A stretch of DNA of 64,000 nt from Clostridia bacterium (GTDB lineage: Bacteria; Bacillota; Clostridia; Oscillospirales; Acutalibacteraceae), in contig JAFQQN010000004.1 in NCBI GenBank assembly GCA_017410605.1, positions 1 through 64,000 of the forward strand. The letters run 5' to 3'. Below are positions 37,073 to 46,352 of the stretch, in pieces. The notes below the pieces were generated by a model. The model was not told where the DNA came from and did no database searches. It saw only the letters and a program-made list of their open reading frames with translations. Positions within the stretch are counted from its first letter, which is position 1. Each line of letters opens with the position of its first letter. The translations under genes and the position numbers were made by a program.

Positions 37073-37583
37073 TAATATCCTCTCCCTTCAACTGCAGTTT
37101 AAGTTGTTGTCGTGCTCTTGAAAGTCGGGATTTAACTGTGCCCTGCGGAAGCGAACAAAGTTTAGCTATATCCTCTACAGAATAGCCCTCGTAATAATAC
37201 ATATAAACAACCGTTTTAAATCTTTGGGGAAGCTCTAGCACAAGGGGTAAAACGCTTTCCTCTGTAGTTGCCGCTTTTTGTTTAGAAAGCTCTTCAAAAT
37301 CGGCGCGGTGCCTCCTATAGGCGCTTGAAAGTACAGAATAACTGCAATTTATGGTGGCTCTTATAAGCCATGCCTTTAAATGCTCCTCGCTTTTGATTTT
37401 TTTAGAGTTTTTTATTAGACGCAAAAACACATCGGACAAAACATCTTCGGCATCGCTTGTATTGCACAAGCGAACAAAGGCTAAGCGATATACCATATCA
37501 GAATAGCTTTCAAAGGCCTTGGCCGCATTAAATAAATATTCTGTTTTTGGCAAATCCACCGTGCATAGCGATTCCCTTAACAT
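37065..37583 (-). CDS. ECF-type RNA polymerase sigma factor
   Basis: The product has 172 residues with sigma region 2 (YRLAFVRLCNTSDAEDVLSDVFLRLI, about 32-57) and region 4 (VVYMYYYEGYSVEDIAKLCSLPQGTVKSRLSRARQQL, about 124-160), the minimum for extracytoplasmic-function sigma factors. The start has GGGAGG upstream. The overlapping next gene is a membrane propeller protein that is likely to hold it inactive. The signal and the target promoters cannot be read from the sequence. No autoregulated promoter with a recognisable ECF box could be assigned. Confidence 0.92.
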   Translation of the reverse strand: MLRESLCTVDLPKTEYLFNAAKAFESYSDMVYRLAFVRLCNTSDAEDVLSDVFLRLIKNSKKIKSEEHLKAWLIRATINCSYSVLSSAYRRHRADFEELSKQKAATTEESVLPLVLELPQRFKTVVYMYYYEGYSVEDIAKLCSLPQGTVKSRLSRARQQLKLQLKGEDINV

Positions 37584-37658
37584 TACCTTTTCCTCCCTTA
37601 GGCAATTTTACCTGACTTCGTAAATAATACCATTTAAAAGGCTGTTTGGTTCCGCTTA

Positions 37659-38282
37659 TTAAAAATTTCTTACAATTCTTTTTACCTCGCCCAGAACACT
37701 TAATGCTCTAAGCTCCTTTCCCTTAAAAACCTTATCCTCTGCAAGGCATTTGCCCTTTAAAACAACCGTTTCATTTTTGAAAAGAAGCTTTTTAAGCTTG
37801 GGAGCATCGCCATCAATTGACACTAAAGCTATTCCTCCGCTTTGTACCGAATTTTTTAAAGCTATAAGCACAAGGTCGTTCTTAATACAGTTAGGGTAGT
37901 GTGAATCGTCAGCAGAGCGGTAGAAAATACAGTTTTCACTGTCAATCAATAAATCTGATGGTATTGCCTCAAAGCCAACAACATCATTCAGAGTTATAAC
38001 CGAGCCCTCGCAGGGAAGCTTTTCCACTATAGGTACCCATTTAACCTTAGAAAGATTTTCGTTGGCTAAAGAATCATTTTCGCCCATAAGTAAACTAATC
38101 TTTATTCCGAACGCCGAGGCCATTTTTCTCATCTGCCCCATTTTAGGCGCTCTTATACCTCTTTCCCAATTTGAAATGGCCTTGTCCGTCACACCAATTA
38201 TTTGTGCCAATTGCTTTTGTGTCATTAAATTTTGCTCTCTGTATTTTTTTATATTATCGCCAATTGTAATCATGCTCTGCAC
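37659..38282 (-). CDS. XRE-family repressor with S24/LexA-type C-terminal domain
   Basis: The product has 207 residues. An N-terminal helix-turn-helix (about 8-62; LMTQKQLAQIIGVTDKAISNWERG) is followed by a LexA-like S24 peptidase domain (about 80-205) with RSADDSHYPN, where the Ser fits the nucleophile, and a Lys within DGDAPKLKKL as possible partner. Such repressors cleave themselves or dissociate after DNA damage and control prophages or mobile elements. GTG at 38282 is preferred because AAGGTGA lies 7 nt upstream. It is divergent from a small XRE gene and a cluster of small genes, which looks like the control region of a degraded mobile element. Confidence 0.88.
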   Translation of the reverse strand: MQSMITIGDNIKKYREQNLMTQKQLAQIIGVTDKAISNWERGIRAPKMGQMRKMASAFGIKISLLMGENDSLANENLSKVKWVPIVEKLPCEGSVITLNDVVGFEAIPSDLLIDSENCIFYRSADDSHYPNCIKNDLVLIALKNSVQSGGIALVSIDGDAPKLKKLLFKNETVVLKGKCLAEDKVFKGKELRALSVLGEVKRIVRNF

Positions 38283-38437
38283 TTTATATCACCTTCGCTG
38301 TATTTTCTTTTGGGTTTTCTTTTGCCAAGTCTTAGAGCATAGTCTTGAAAACTTTGCCCTACCTTGGCTATCGCAAAAACATTATACACTTTGTGTGGAT
38401 GAAAATCAATAGTTTTTGAATTTTTTTCACAAAATCA

Positions 38438-38466
38438 TTGACAACTTTCCTTATTTAGTGTATACT
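38438..38466 (+). promoter_or_regulatory. Predicted sigma-A promoter of the small XRE gene cluster
   Basis: TTGACA (38438-38443) and TATACT (38461-38466), spacing 17 bp, lie about 70 bp before the XRE gene. The repressor encoded divergently may act here. Confidence 0.78.
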
Positions 38467-38534
38467 ATGGGCGGAAATTCCATTTTTTTTGACAAACTGT
38501 TGAATTCAATCATCTGTCGCGGAGGTGCAATTTT

Positions 38535-38723
38535 ATGAAAATTTCGCTGAGGTCAGCACGAGAAACTAAAGGCTATACTATTAATGAAATCGCCGAAAAA
38601 CTTAGTGTTTCTGCTAGGTATCTCAAGTTTTTAGAAGATAACCCTTCCCTCGTTCCTGCCCCTTTGGCCCTAAGGCTTTCGGCCATTTACCACATTTCGG
38701 TGGATTATATTTTTTTCGAATGA
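38535..38723 (+). CDS. Small XRE-type DNA-binding protein
   Basis: The product has 62 residues, a single Cro/C1-type helix-turn-helix (TINEIAEKLSVSARYLKFLEDN with recognition helix near 25-40). It resembles phage Cro or antirepressor-size regulators. GGAGGTG precedes the ATG. It heads a run of four short genes and faces the S24 repressor, the arrangement of a cI/cro switch. No phage structural genes follow, so it is probably a remnant. Confidence 0.85.
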   Translation: MKISLRSARETKGYTINEIAEKLSVSARYLKFLEDNPSLVPAPLALRLSAIYHISVDYIFFE

Positions 38724-38757
38724 AAGTACACAAAATGTAGAATTGGAGTGATTTTTA

Positions 38758-38877
38758 ATGTTAAAAACCAAACAGCTTCTTAAAATAATAGGAGAACAGT
38801 TGGCAGAGATAATAGAGCTTAATCATTGTCTTGACATAGCCGACTCTTATATTGCCAATAACAAAAACAAAAACTAG
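38758..38877 (+). CDS. Very small protein of unknown function
   Basis: The product has 39 residues, MLKTKQLLKIIG to NNKNKN, mostly one amphipathic helix with a single Cys. TTGGAGTG is 8 nt before the ATG at 38758. It is too short for family assignment. The tight spacing with its neighbours (34 bp after the XRE gene, 17 bp before the next) supports it as real. Confidence 0.6.
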   Translation: MLKTKQLLKIIGEQLAEIIELNHCLDIADSYIANNKNKN

Positions 38878-38894
38878 CCGGGCGAGGATTTTTT

Positions 38895-39044
38895 ATGTAT
38901 ATTTGTCGAGATTGTTTACACACCTTCTATACTCCGAAAATTTACATTGAGCGGCACGGTCTGCCCGAACCGCCCTTTGAAGAATTTGCCTGTTGCCCAA
39001 AGTGTAATGGACTTAGCATTGAAAGGAGGCGAAGTAATGCCTAA
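38895..39044 (+). CDS. Very small zinc-ribbon-like protein
   Basis: The product has 49 residues with MYICRDCLHTF at the start and FACCPKCNGL near residue 35, two CxxC-type pairs as in zinc ribbons. GCGAGG lies upstream of the ATG at 38895. The 3' end overlaps the next gene start by 8 bp and contains its AAAGGAGG ribosome site. Small zinc-ribbon proteins of this sort are common in Clostridia mobile-element early regions. Function unknown. Confidence 0.65.
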   Translation: MYICRDCLHTFYTPKIYIERHGLPEPPFEEFACCPKCNGLSIERRRSNA

Positions 39045-39270
39045 GGATGATTATGCAATTATTTGCCCGTATTACCATAAAACTATTGGCAATGCAATTT
39101 TTTGTAACACCTTTCCCGCCGACGGCGAATTTTCAACCGAGGACTGCTTTTACAAACAGGTTTTCACCGACAAGGCGGCCCGAAACCTTTGCTATAAAAA
39201 ATATTGCGCCACCTTTCGCTATAAAAAGTGCAATATTGCTATGTTGAACAGTTTGTTCTACAATAGCTGA
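39037..39270 (+). CDS. Small Cys-rich protein of mobile-element type
   Basis: The product has 77 residues with CPYYHKTIGNAIFCNTF at the N-terminus and C-x4-C-x6-C spacing later (NLCYKKYCATFRYKKCN). This resembles short proteins with a CP(Y/F)Y...C pattern found in clostridial prophages and integrative elements. AAAGGAGG lies 7 nt before the ATG 39037. A longer in-frame start upstream (38947) would overlap the previous gene and is less likely. Function unknown. Confidence 0.7.
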   Translation: MPKDDYAIICPYYHKTIGNAIFCNTFPADGEFSTEDCFYKQVFTDKAARNLCYKKYCATFRYKKCNIAMLNSLFYNS

Positions 39271-39371
39271 TAAATAAGGCAAAAATCTTTCATAAAAACT
39301 GTTTTTGTTGGCTCTTTACTTATTTTTTTATTAACAAAATTTAAACTTTTGAAAAACTTTCCATATAGGGG

Positions 39372-39399
39372 TTGATTTTTCAAAATAAATGATTACAAT
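39372..39399 (+). promoter_or_regulatory. Predicted groESL promoter
   Basis: TTGATT (39372-39377) and TACAAT (39394-39399), spacing 16 bp, stand directly before the CIRCE element, the usual arrangement for HrcA control. Confidence 0.8.
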
Positions 39400-39404
39400 A
39401 TATA

Positions 39405-39431
39405 TTAGCACTCAAACCATCAGAGTGCTAA
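39405..39431 (+). promoter_or_regulatory. CIRCE operator (HrcA binding site)
   Basis: A perfect TTAGCACTC-N9-GAGTGCTAA inverted repeat. In Firmicutes HrcA binds it and represses the chaperonin operon until heat shock. Confidence 0.98.
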
Positions 39432-39466
39432 TTACATAAATTTAGGCCTAGTGCCATTAATTTTAG

Positions 39467-41424
<1,958 letters not shown>

Positions 41425-41504
41425 TAAAACATTTACGGTAATAAAGACAAAAAGGGGCTGTAAAAAACTAACCCTATGAACCCCTTAAAATAAGCCAATT
41501 TGTG

Positions 41505-41550
41505 AAAAAGTGTATTATAGAGTAGTCGAAAACTCTGTAATACACTTTTT
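41505..41550. terminator. Terminator downstream of groEL
   Basis: AAAAAGTGTATTA pairs with TAATACACTTTTT, with a further AGAGT/ACTCT pairing inside. It can serve both directions. Confidence 0.85.
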
Positions 41551-41569
41551 ATGTTTCAATATATTAAAG

Positions 41570-41741
41570 TCACTGTTGGTTTTTCCAGGCTTCATAAGGA
41601 GTTTTTATCTCGTCTTGTACAAGAAGAACATTAGTAAGATACTCTCGGTCTTGCTGGGTGCCAAGCAATATTAAGGTGTAAGGAAAACAATTTTTACTGT
41701 TTACGAGCTTGAAAAATAGTAAAACACCCCTGTGGAAGGCT
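41570..41741 (-). pseudogene. 3' fragment of an unknown coding sequence
   Basis: On the minus strand a frame of about 57 codons reads LAFHRGVLLFFKLVN, later TLILLGTQQDREYL, and ends EAWKNQQ-stop at 41570. It has no start codon with a ribosome site and is preceded in frame by a stop, so it looks like the tail of a lost gene. I do not recognise the family. It sits between the groEL terminator and another hairpin at about 41720-41759. It could also be chance coding. Confidence 0.35.
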
Positions 41742-41759
41742 AATTCCTAAGAGGTGTTT
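41720..41759 (-). terminator. Terminator of the DUF2130 gene
   Basis: AAACACCTC pairs with GGGGTGTTTT on the minus strand, with a T-rich end, about 20 bp after the stop at 41781. Confidence 0.6.
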
Positions 41760-41780
41760 CGCTTAACAGCTGAAATTAGT

Positions 41781-43049
41781 TTATTTTTCCGAAAGCTCTT
41801 CAAACTTTTGCTTCATTGTGGGATTGTTTTTTGTAAGGCGCTTTATTGAAAGCTCTTCGGCCTTATTATTCGCAAGGCGAAGATTGTTTTCAGAAGAAAG
41901 CAAAGCCTCTTTAGTTTTTTGAAGATGGTCTATGGTTTTATCAATTTCGTCTATAGCTTTTTGGAATTTCTCACTTGCTAAGCGGTAATTTCGTGAAAAC
42001 TTTTCCTTAAAATCATTCATATCTTCTTCAAAATGGGTAATATCTATGTTTTGATTTCTTATAACCGCTAACTCGGTTTTATATTTAAGGCTGTTAAGTG
42101 CGGCGTTTCGAAGAAGAGTGATGAGGGGAATAAAAAACTGAGGCCGCACAACATACATTTTTTCATAACGGTATGAAACGTCTACTATTCCCGTATTGTA
42201 AAGCTCACTGTCGGCCTCTAAAAGAGAAACCAAAACTGCATATTCACAGCCCTTTTCTTTGCGGTCCTTATCCAGTTCTTTAAAAAAGTCCTCGTTTTTG
42301 TGCTTGGTGGCAGTAGTATCCATTTCGTTTTTCATTTCAAACATAATTGAAATAAATTCTACACCATCGGCGCTTTCTCTGTAAATAAAATCTCCCTTAC
42401 TGCCGGTTCTTGCGTCATTATCCTTCTCAAAATATGCGTTAGGGAAGGCGGTGGCTCTAAGCTTATTAAACTCGTTTTCGCAGTGCTGCTCTAAGCTTTC
42501 GCCCACCATTTTTGTAGACTGTCTTGCCTTAAAATCTTTATATCTTTCTATTTCGTCATCTCTTATTTTAAGCTCGTCGGCGTGTTTTTCACAAAGGGAT
42601 TTTTCTTTAAGCTCCCACTCGGTATTTTTTAAGGTTATTTTGCTTTCAAGCTCTAAAATTTTAGTTTGGCTTTCAGCAAGGGCATTTTTAACCAAAAGGT
42701 CTGAATTGGTTTTGCTCACCTCAAGTTCATTTTTAAGCCTTGCAATCTCTAAATCTTTTTGGGCAAGTTCTTTTTCCTTAACCGATTTTGCTTGTTCCAT
42801 TTCTAAGCTCTTTTTGGCAGAAACGGTTTTAATTTCTGCCTCTAAACGAGAAATTTCCTTTTCTTTTTCAGCATTAGCCTTTTCTACCGCAAGTTCTATT
42901 GCGCTTTGCTTTTCGATGATAAGGGCCTTTTCTCTAGAGATGATTTCCTTTTCAAATTCTTCATCTCTTACCTGCTTTAATATTGCGGCATAGCCCGACT
43001 GGTCTACCTGAAATATTTCACCACATTTGGGACATTTAATTTTCTGCAT
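41781..43049 (-). CDS. DUF2130 protein: zinc knuckle, coiled coil and PD-(D/E)XK-like domain
   Basis: The product has 422 residues. The first residues [15 protein letters not shown] look like half of a zinc ribbon. Residues about 25-180 are a long Glu/Lys coiled coil. The core (about 190-330) is the DUF2130 domain with [10 protein letters not shown] and [11 protein letters not shown], an Asp...Glu-x-Lys pattern like the restriction-nuclease fold, and a second short coil ends the protein. DUF2130 proteins are widespread, probably DNA-associated, and of unknown role. I moved the start to 43049 because GAGG lies upstream; the open frame begins at a TTG at 43064. It is monocistronic. Confidence 0.85.
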   Translation of the reverse strand: MQKIKCPKCGEIFQVDQSGYAAILKQVRDEEFEKEIISREKALIIEKQSAIELAVEKANAEKEKEISRLEAEIKTVSAKKSLEMEQAKSVKEKELAQKDLEIARLKNELEVSKTNSDLLVKNALAESQTKILELESKITLKNTEWELKEKSLCEKHADELKIRDDEIERYKDFKARQSTKMVGESLEQHCENEFNKLRATAFPNAYFEKDNDARTGSKGDFIYRESADGVEFISIMFEMKNEMDTTATKHKNEDFFKELDKDRKEKGCEYAVLVSLLEADSELYNTGIVDVSYRYEKMYVVRPQFFIPLITLLRNAALNSLKYKTELAVIRNQNIDITHFEEDMNDFKEKFSRNYRLASEKFQKAIDEIDKTIDHLQKTKEALLSSENNLRLANNKAEELSIKRLTKNNPTMKQKFEELSEK

Positions 43050-43151
43050 AGACTCATACCTCAATCTTTATATTTTCAAATTTATTATACCTTTTGCGCC
43101 TCTTCAAGTCAACCGGTGGTGTGAAAAATTGATTTGAAAATACAAGGGGTG

Positions 43152-43180
43152 TTGACAAATTTTAAAAAATATGCTACACT
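43152..43180 (+). promoter_or_regulatory. Predicted sigma-A promoter of the GntR-ABC operon
   Basis: TTGACA (43152-43157) and TACACT (43175-43180), spacing 17 bp. Confidence 0.88.
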
Positions 43181-43182
43181 AC

Positions 43183-43209
43183 AACTGTACTAGTTGTTAT
43201 AGTACAGTT
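43183..43209 (+). promoter_or_regulatory. Operator-like inverted repeat for the GntR regulator
   Basis: AACTGTAC (43183-43190) and GTACAGTT (43202-43209) are perfect inverses starting just after the -10 box. YtrA-type GntR proteins bind such repeats and repress their own operon. Confidence 0.75.
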
Positions 43210-43226
43210 ATGTTGGGGGTGATAAG

Positions 43227-43604
43227 GTGATAAATATTGACTGGAAAAGCGGGGTTCCGGCTTATGACCAAATTGTGTCGGGCTTTATAAGGCTTAAGGC
43301 CGTTGGCGCAATGGGGCCGGGGGAACAGCTTCCCTCTGTAAGAAGCCTTGCAATGCAGCTTGGTGTTAACCCAAACACCGTTCAAAAGGCTTATTTTATT
43401 TTAGAAGAAAAGGGTATAATTTTTTCGGTAGCGGGAAAAGGCTCTTTTATTTCAGAGGGTGAGGAGGCCGAAAAGGCAATTAAAGCCTCGGTGGCCGCCG
43501 CCTTTGAAAAGGCCGTTAACGTGGCCTTTCGCCACGGGCTTGACCTTAAAGATGTGAATAAAATTTTAGAAAAAGTTTATAAGGAGGGTGGCAAAAATGA
43601 TTGA
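43227..43604 (+). CDS. GntR family regulator, YtrA subfamily
   Basis: The product has 125 residues. The N-terminal winged helix has GEQLPSVRSLAMQLGVNPNTVQKAY, the short GntR form, and a small C-terminal helical part without a large effector domain, as in YtrA. GTG at 43227 is the start and has GGGGGTG upstream. It overlaps the ATPase gene at its 3' end and is the first gene of an ABC operon, so it is probably an autorepressor of a peptide/antibiotic-responsive exporter. Confidence 0.92.
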   Translation: MINIDWKSGVPAYDQIVSGFIRLKAVGAMGPGEQLPSVRSLAMQLGVNPNTVQKAYFILEEKGIIFSVAGKGSFISEGEEAEKAIKASVAAAFEKAVNVAFRHGLDLKDVNKILEKVYKEGGKND

Positions 43605-44496
43605 AGCCGTTAACCTTTGTAAATATTTTGGAAGTAAAGCCGCGCTTGATAATGTTAATTTTAAAATAGAAAAGGGAAGCGTTTTTGGGCTTATAGGCTC
43701 AAACGGTTCGGGCAAATCTACCCTGCTTAGAATTTTGGCCGGTGTTTACAGCCCCGAGGGCGGTTTTGTTTCGATAGAGCACCAAAAGGTTTTTGATAAC
43801 CCGGCCCTTAAGGGTAAAATTTTCTTTTTGTGTGATACACCTCACTTTTTTGTAGGTGCCGATACTAACGAAATGGCTTTATTTTATGAAAGCTTTTATC
43901 CACGCTTTTCTAAAGAGCGTTTAGCAAAAATGGTCGAGGTTTTTTCTATTGACCCTAAGGCTAGAATTTCCACAATGTCTAAAGGAATGCAAAGACAGGT
44001 GGCCTTGGCTTTGGCCTTTTCCTGCAGACCCGATTATCTGCTTTTAGACGAAGCCTTTGACGGCCTAGACCCCGTTATGCGTGACCTTTTAAAGCGCCTT
44101 ATAGCAGAAGATATAACCGAAATGCAAACCACTGTTATTATTGCCTCTCACAATCTTCGTGAGCTTGAAGACCTTTGCGACTCTGTTGGCCTTTTACATA
44201 AGGGCAAGGTGGTTGTAAACGGTGAGCTTGACAATATAAAATCCAGTGTTCATAAAATTCAGGCAGTGTTTAAAACGGTTCCTGAGGAAAATACCCTTTC
44301 GGGAATGAATGTTTTAAAAGTTACCCGAAGCGGAAGTATGCTCCAAATGGTGATTAAGGGAAATATAGAAGATATTGAAAATTATATTAATTGCCTTGAG
44401 CCTGTTTTTTATGAAAGACTTGAGCCCTCGCTAGAGGAGTTATTTATACTAGAGTTAGGAGGTTTGGGCTATGAAGCAAATGGAATTACTTGCTAG
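43597..44496 (+). CDS. ABC transporter ATP-binding protein
   Basis: The product has 299 residues with Walker A GSNGSGKSTLL, signature MSKGMQRQVALALA, Walker B DYLLLDEAFDG and an H-loop (ASHNL). The signature deviates from LSGGQ, as is common in the YtrB/BcrA-like export group. ATG 43597 is chosen because AAGGAGG lies 9 nt upstream; a GTG at 43588 touches that site. It overlaps the GntR and permease genes, so all three are co-translated. Confidence 0.93.
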   Translation: MIEAVNLCKYFGSKAALDNVNFKIEKGSVFGLIGSNGSGKSTLLRILAGVYSPEGGFVSIEHQKVFDNPALKGKIFFLCDTPHFFVGADTNEMALFYESFYPRFSKERLAKMVEVFSIDPKARISTMSKGMQRQVALALAFSCRPDYLLLDEAFDGLDPVMRDLLKRLIAEDITEMQTTVIIASHNLRELEDLCDSVGLLHKGKVVVNGELDNIKSSVHKIQAVFKTVPEENTLSGMNVLKVTRSGSMLQMVIKGNIEDIENYINCLEPVFYERLEPSLEELFILELGGLGYEANGITC

Positions 44497-46270
44497 ACCG
44501 GACTGTCTGTTTAGAAAAATGGTGCTGTTTACCTTTATTAAAAATAAGGCCGTAAACATTTTAGGGGCAGTATTTTCGCTTTTGGTTATGCCAATTTTCC
44601 CATTAGCGCTTATGTTAAACAACCATGACGAGGAATTTATAGGCGAATATTATATGGCCGGACTTTTTATTTGCTGGGTTATTGCAGTTTTACAAACAAT
44701 GCTACTCACAGCTATTAATCTTGGCTTTATGCACAACAAAAATGCCTCGGATATGTTTTTTGCCCTGCCCATAACGCGAACTAAGCTTTTTCTGTCCCGT
44801 CTTACGGCATCGGTCTTTGGGGGAATAATTTCTCTTTTGTTGGCCACTCTTTCCGCCACCATTTTAGAGCTTGTTGTCAAAACCACCGTTGGTGTGGGAA
44901 GTATATGGGTATTTTTCTTGGCTTCGGTGGCGACGGTTATTATGACGGCGGCGGTTTGCGGCTTTTTTATGGTCTTCTCCGGCCGTTCCTTTGACGGCAT
45001 AGCCGCATTTTTACTAACAAACATAGGGCTTCCGGTTTTAGCTGTTATTGCTCTGTTTCAAACCACCGAAAACCTTTACGGTATTCCCGACAACTTTTTT
45101 ACAGCCGATTTTGTTTTAGGCTTTTCACCCTTTACTGCCGCCGGGCATTGGATTTTCAATATAATGAGAACCCTTGAAAGCCTTAATGGGGCGGCTAACT
45201 GCATTCCTTTTTCGGCCATAGTTTGGCTTATAATTTCTGTAGGGCTTGTTATAGTTTCTGCATTTTTTGTACGTAAAAGGAAATGTGAATCTGCCGGCAG
45301 TAGCTTTTCCCACTTTTTAGTTCCCATTATTCTTATTGCTATAGCTTGTATAATTGCGGCCTTTTGCTTTGGTTTGATTTTCACCCTTGATTATGAATTT
45401 AACCTTATGTTTGGATTTTTTGCCGTAGTGGGCGGAATTTTATGTTCTATAATTTTAGGTGCAATTTTCGACCGTGGCTTTAAGGGGCTTTGTAAAAATA
45501 TTTTGGTGGGAATTTCGGCCACAGCCCTTTATTTTGCCTTTTTAATTGTCATTACTACCGGTGGCTTAGGTTATGAGGGTCGTGTGCCGGAAAATGAAGA
45601 TGTTTATTCTGCTACATATATTGTTGAATCTTATATGCACAGTGAGTATGCTGACGATGCCGCTTCGACCACATATACAAAGGCCGAGGACATAGAGGGA
45701 CTTTTAACGGTTCACAAAAACATTTTAAAATACAAGACCCTTAATAAAGACGGCAATCAAAAAATTATCTTAGCCTATCGCCTTAAAAACGGTTTTATAA
45801 TGAGAAGAGAATATTTTTTCAACGCTACTATGGATAGCAATCAAACAGAGCTTTTGTCACGTAACCCCAACCGAATGAACAATATAAGGTTTAAAACAAA
45901 CGAAAACCTTGCAACAGCCGAGCTTGAAATAAACCATAGCGCAGAATATGAAAATTATGTTATTTCCCTTGGCGATGCGAAAGAGCTTGTAAAAGCTTAT
46001 GTTGAGGACAGTAGAAACGGTGCACTGCCCGACAATTCACGAATTTTCACCCTTTACTCTGACGCCATTTATGATGATGGTTTAAAGGTTTTGGGTGTAG
46101 ACGAGGCGCTTTATAACCGAAACCTCTATTTCCGTTATTCCAAAAGCTTTGAAAAATCTATGAAAGTTTTGGAAAGAATTTTATCTGAGGGAAATTATGT
46201 ACTTAAGAATATGGACAAAGAGATAGATTTTTCATACCATTCCCCAGAACAGTTTGAATCGGTTTCATAA
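44471..46270 (+). CDS. ABC transporter permease with extracellular domain
   Basis: The product has 599 residues. Eight or more membrane helices occur in the first 360 residues and a soluble C-terminal part of about 230 residues (from about 375, NEDVYSATYIVESY) lies outside or between helices. The layout fits the large permeases of YtrCDEF/bacitracin-type exporters. It overlaps the ATPase by 26 bp and has AGGAGG upstream. The substrate is unknown; the C-terminal part has no recognised domain. Confidence 0.85.
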   Translation: MKQMELLARPDCLFRKMVLFTFIKNKAVNILGAVFSLLVMPIFPLALMLNNHDEEFIGEYYMAGLFICWVIAVLQTMLLTAINLGFMHNKNASDMFFALPITRTKLFLSRLTASVFGGIISLLLATLSATILELVVKTTVGVGSIWVFFLASVATVIMTAAVCGFFMVFSGRSFDGIAAFLLTNIGLPVLAVIALFQTTENLYGIPDNFFTADFVLGFSPFTAAGHWIFNIMRTLESLNGAANCIPFSAIVWLIISVGLVIVSAFFVRKRKCESAGSSFSHFLVPIILIAIACIIAAFCFGLIFTLDYEFNLMFGFFAVVGGILCSIILGAIFDRGFKGLCKNILVGISATALYFAFLIVITTGGLGYEGRVPENEDVYSATYIVESYMHSEYADDAASTTYTKAEDIEGLLTVHKNILKYKTLNKDGNQKIILAYRLKNGFIMRREYFFNATMDSNQTELLSRNPNRMNNIRFKTNENLATAELEINHSAEYENYVISLGDAKELVKAYVEDSRNGALPDNSRIFTLYSDAIYDDGLKVLGVDEALYNRNLYFRYSKSFEKSMKVLERILSEGNYVLKNMDKEIDFSYHSPEQFESVS

Positions 46271-46287
46271 TAACCCCGCAAAAAGAA

Positions 46288-46321
46288 AAGCGGTAGAGGA
46301 AAATTTTATCCTCTACCGCTT
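46288..46321. terminator. Bidirectional terminator
   Basis: AAGCGGTAGAGGA and TCCTCTACCGCTT form a 13-bp stem between the ABC operon and the convergent DUF4838 gene. Confidence 0.9.
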
Positions 46322-46352
46322 GTTTTATGTTTGTTTTATTATTTATTATAGC

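Noticed and set aside
38947-39270. A longer 107-residue version of the small Cys-rich gene
   Set aside because: It would overlap most of the upstream zinc-ribbon gene, while a strong AAAGGAGG site points to 39037.
41425-41504. AGGGGCTGTAAAAAA near 41455 as an insertion-sequence end
   Set aside because: A similar AGGCTGTAAAA occurs at 55738, but these are terminator stems and no transposase or inverted end is present.
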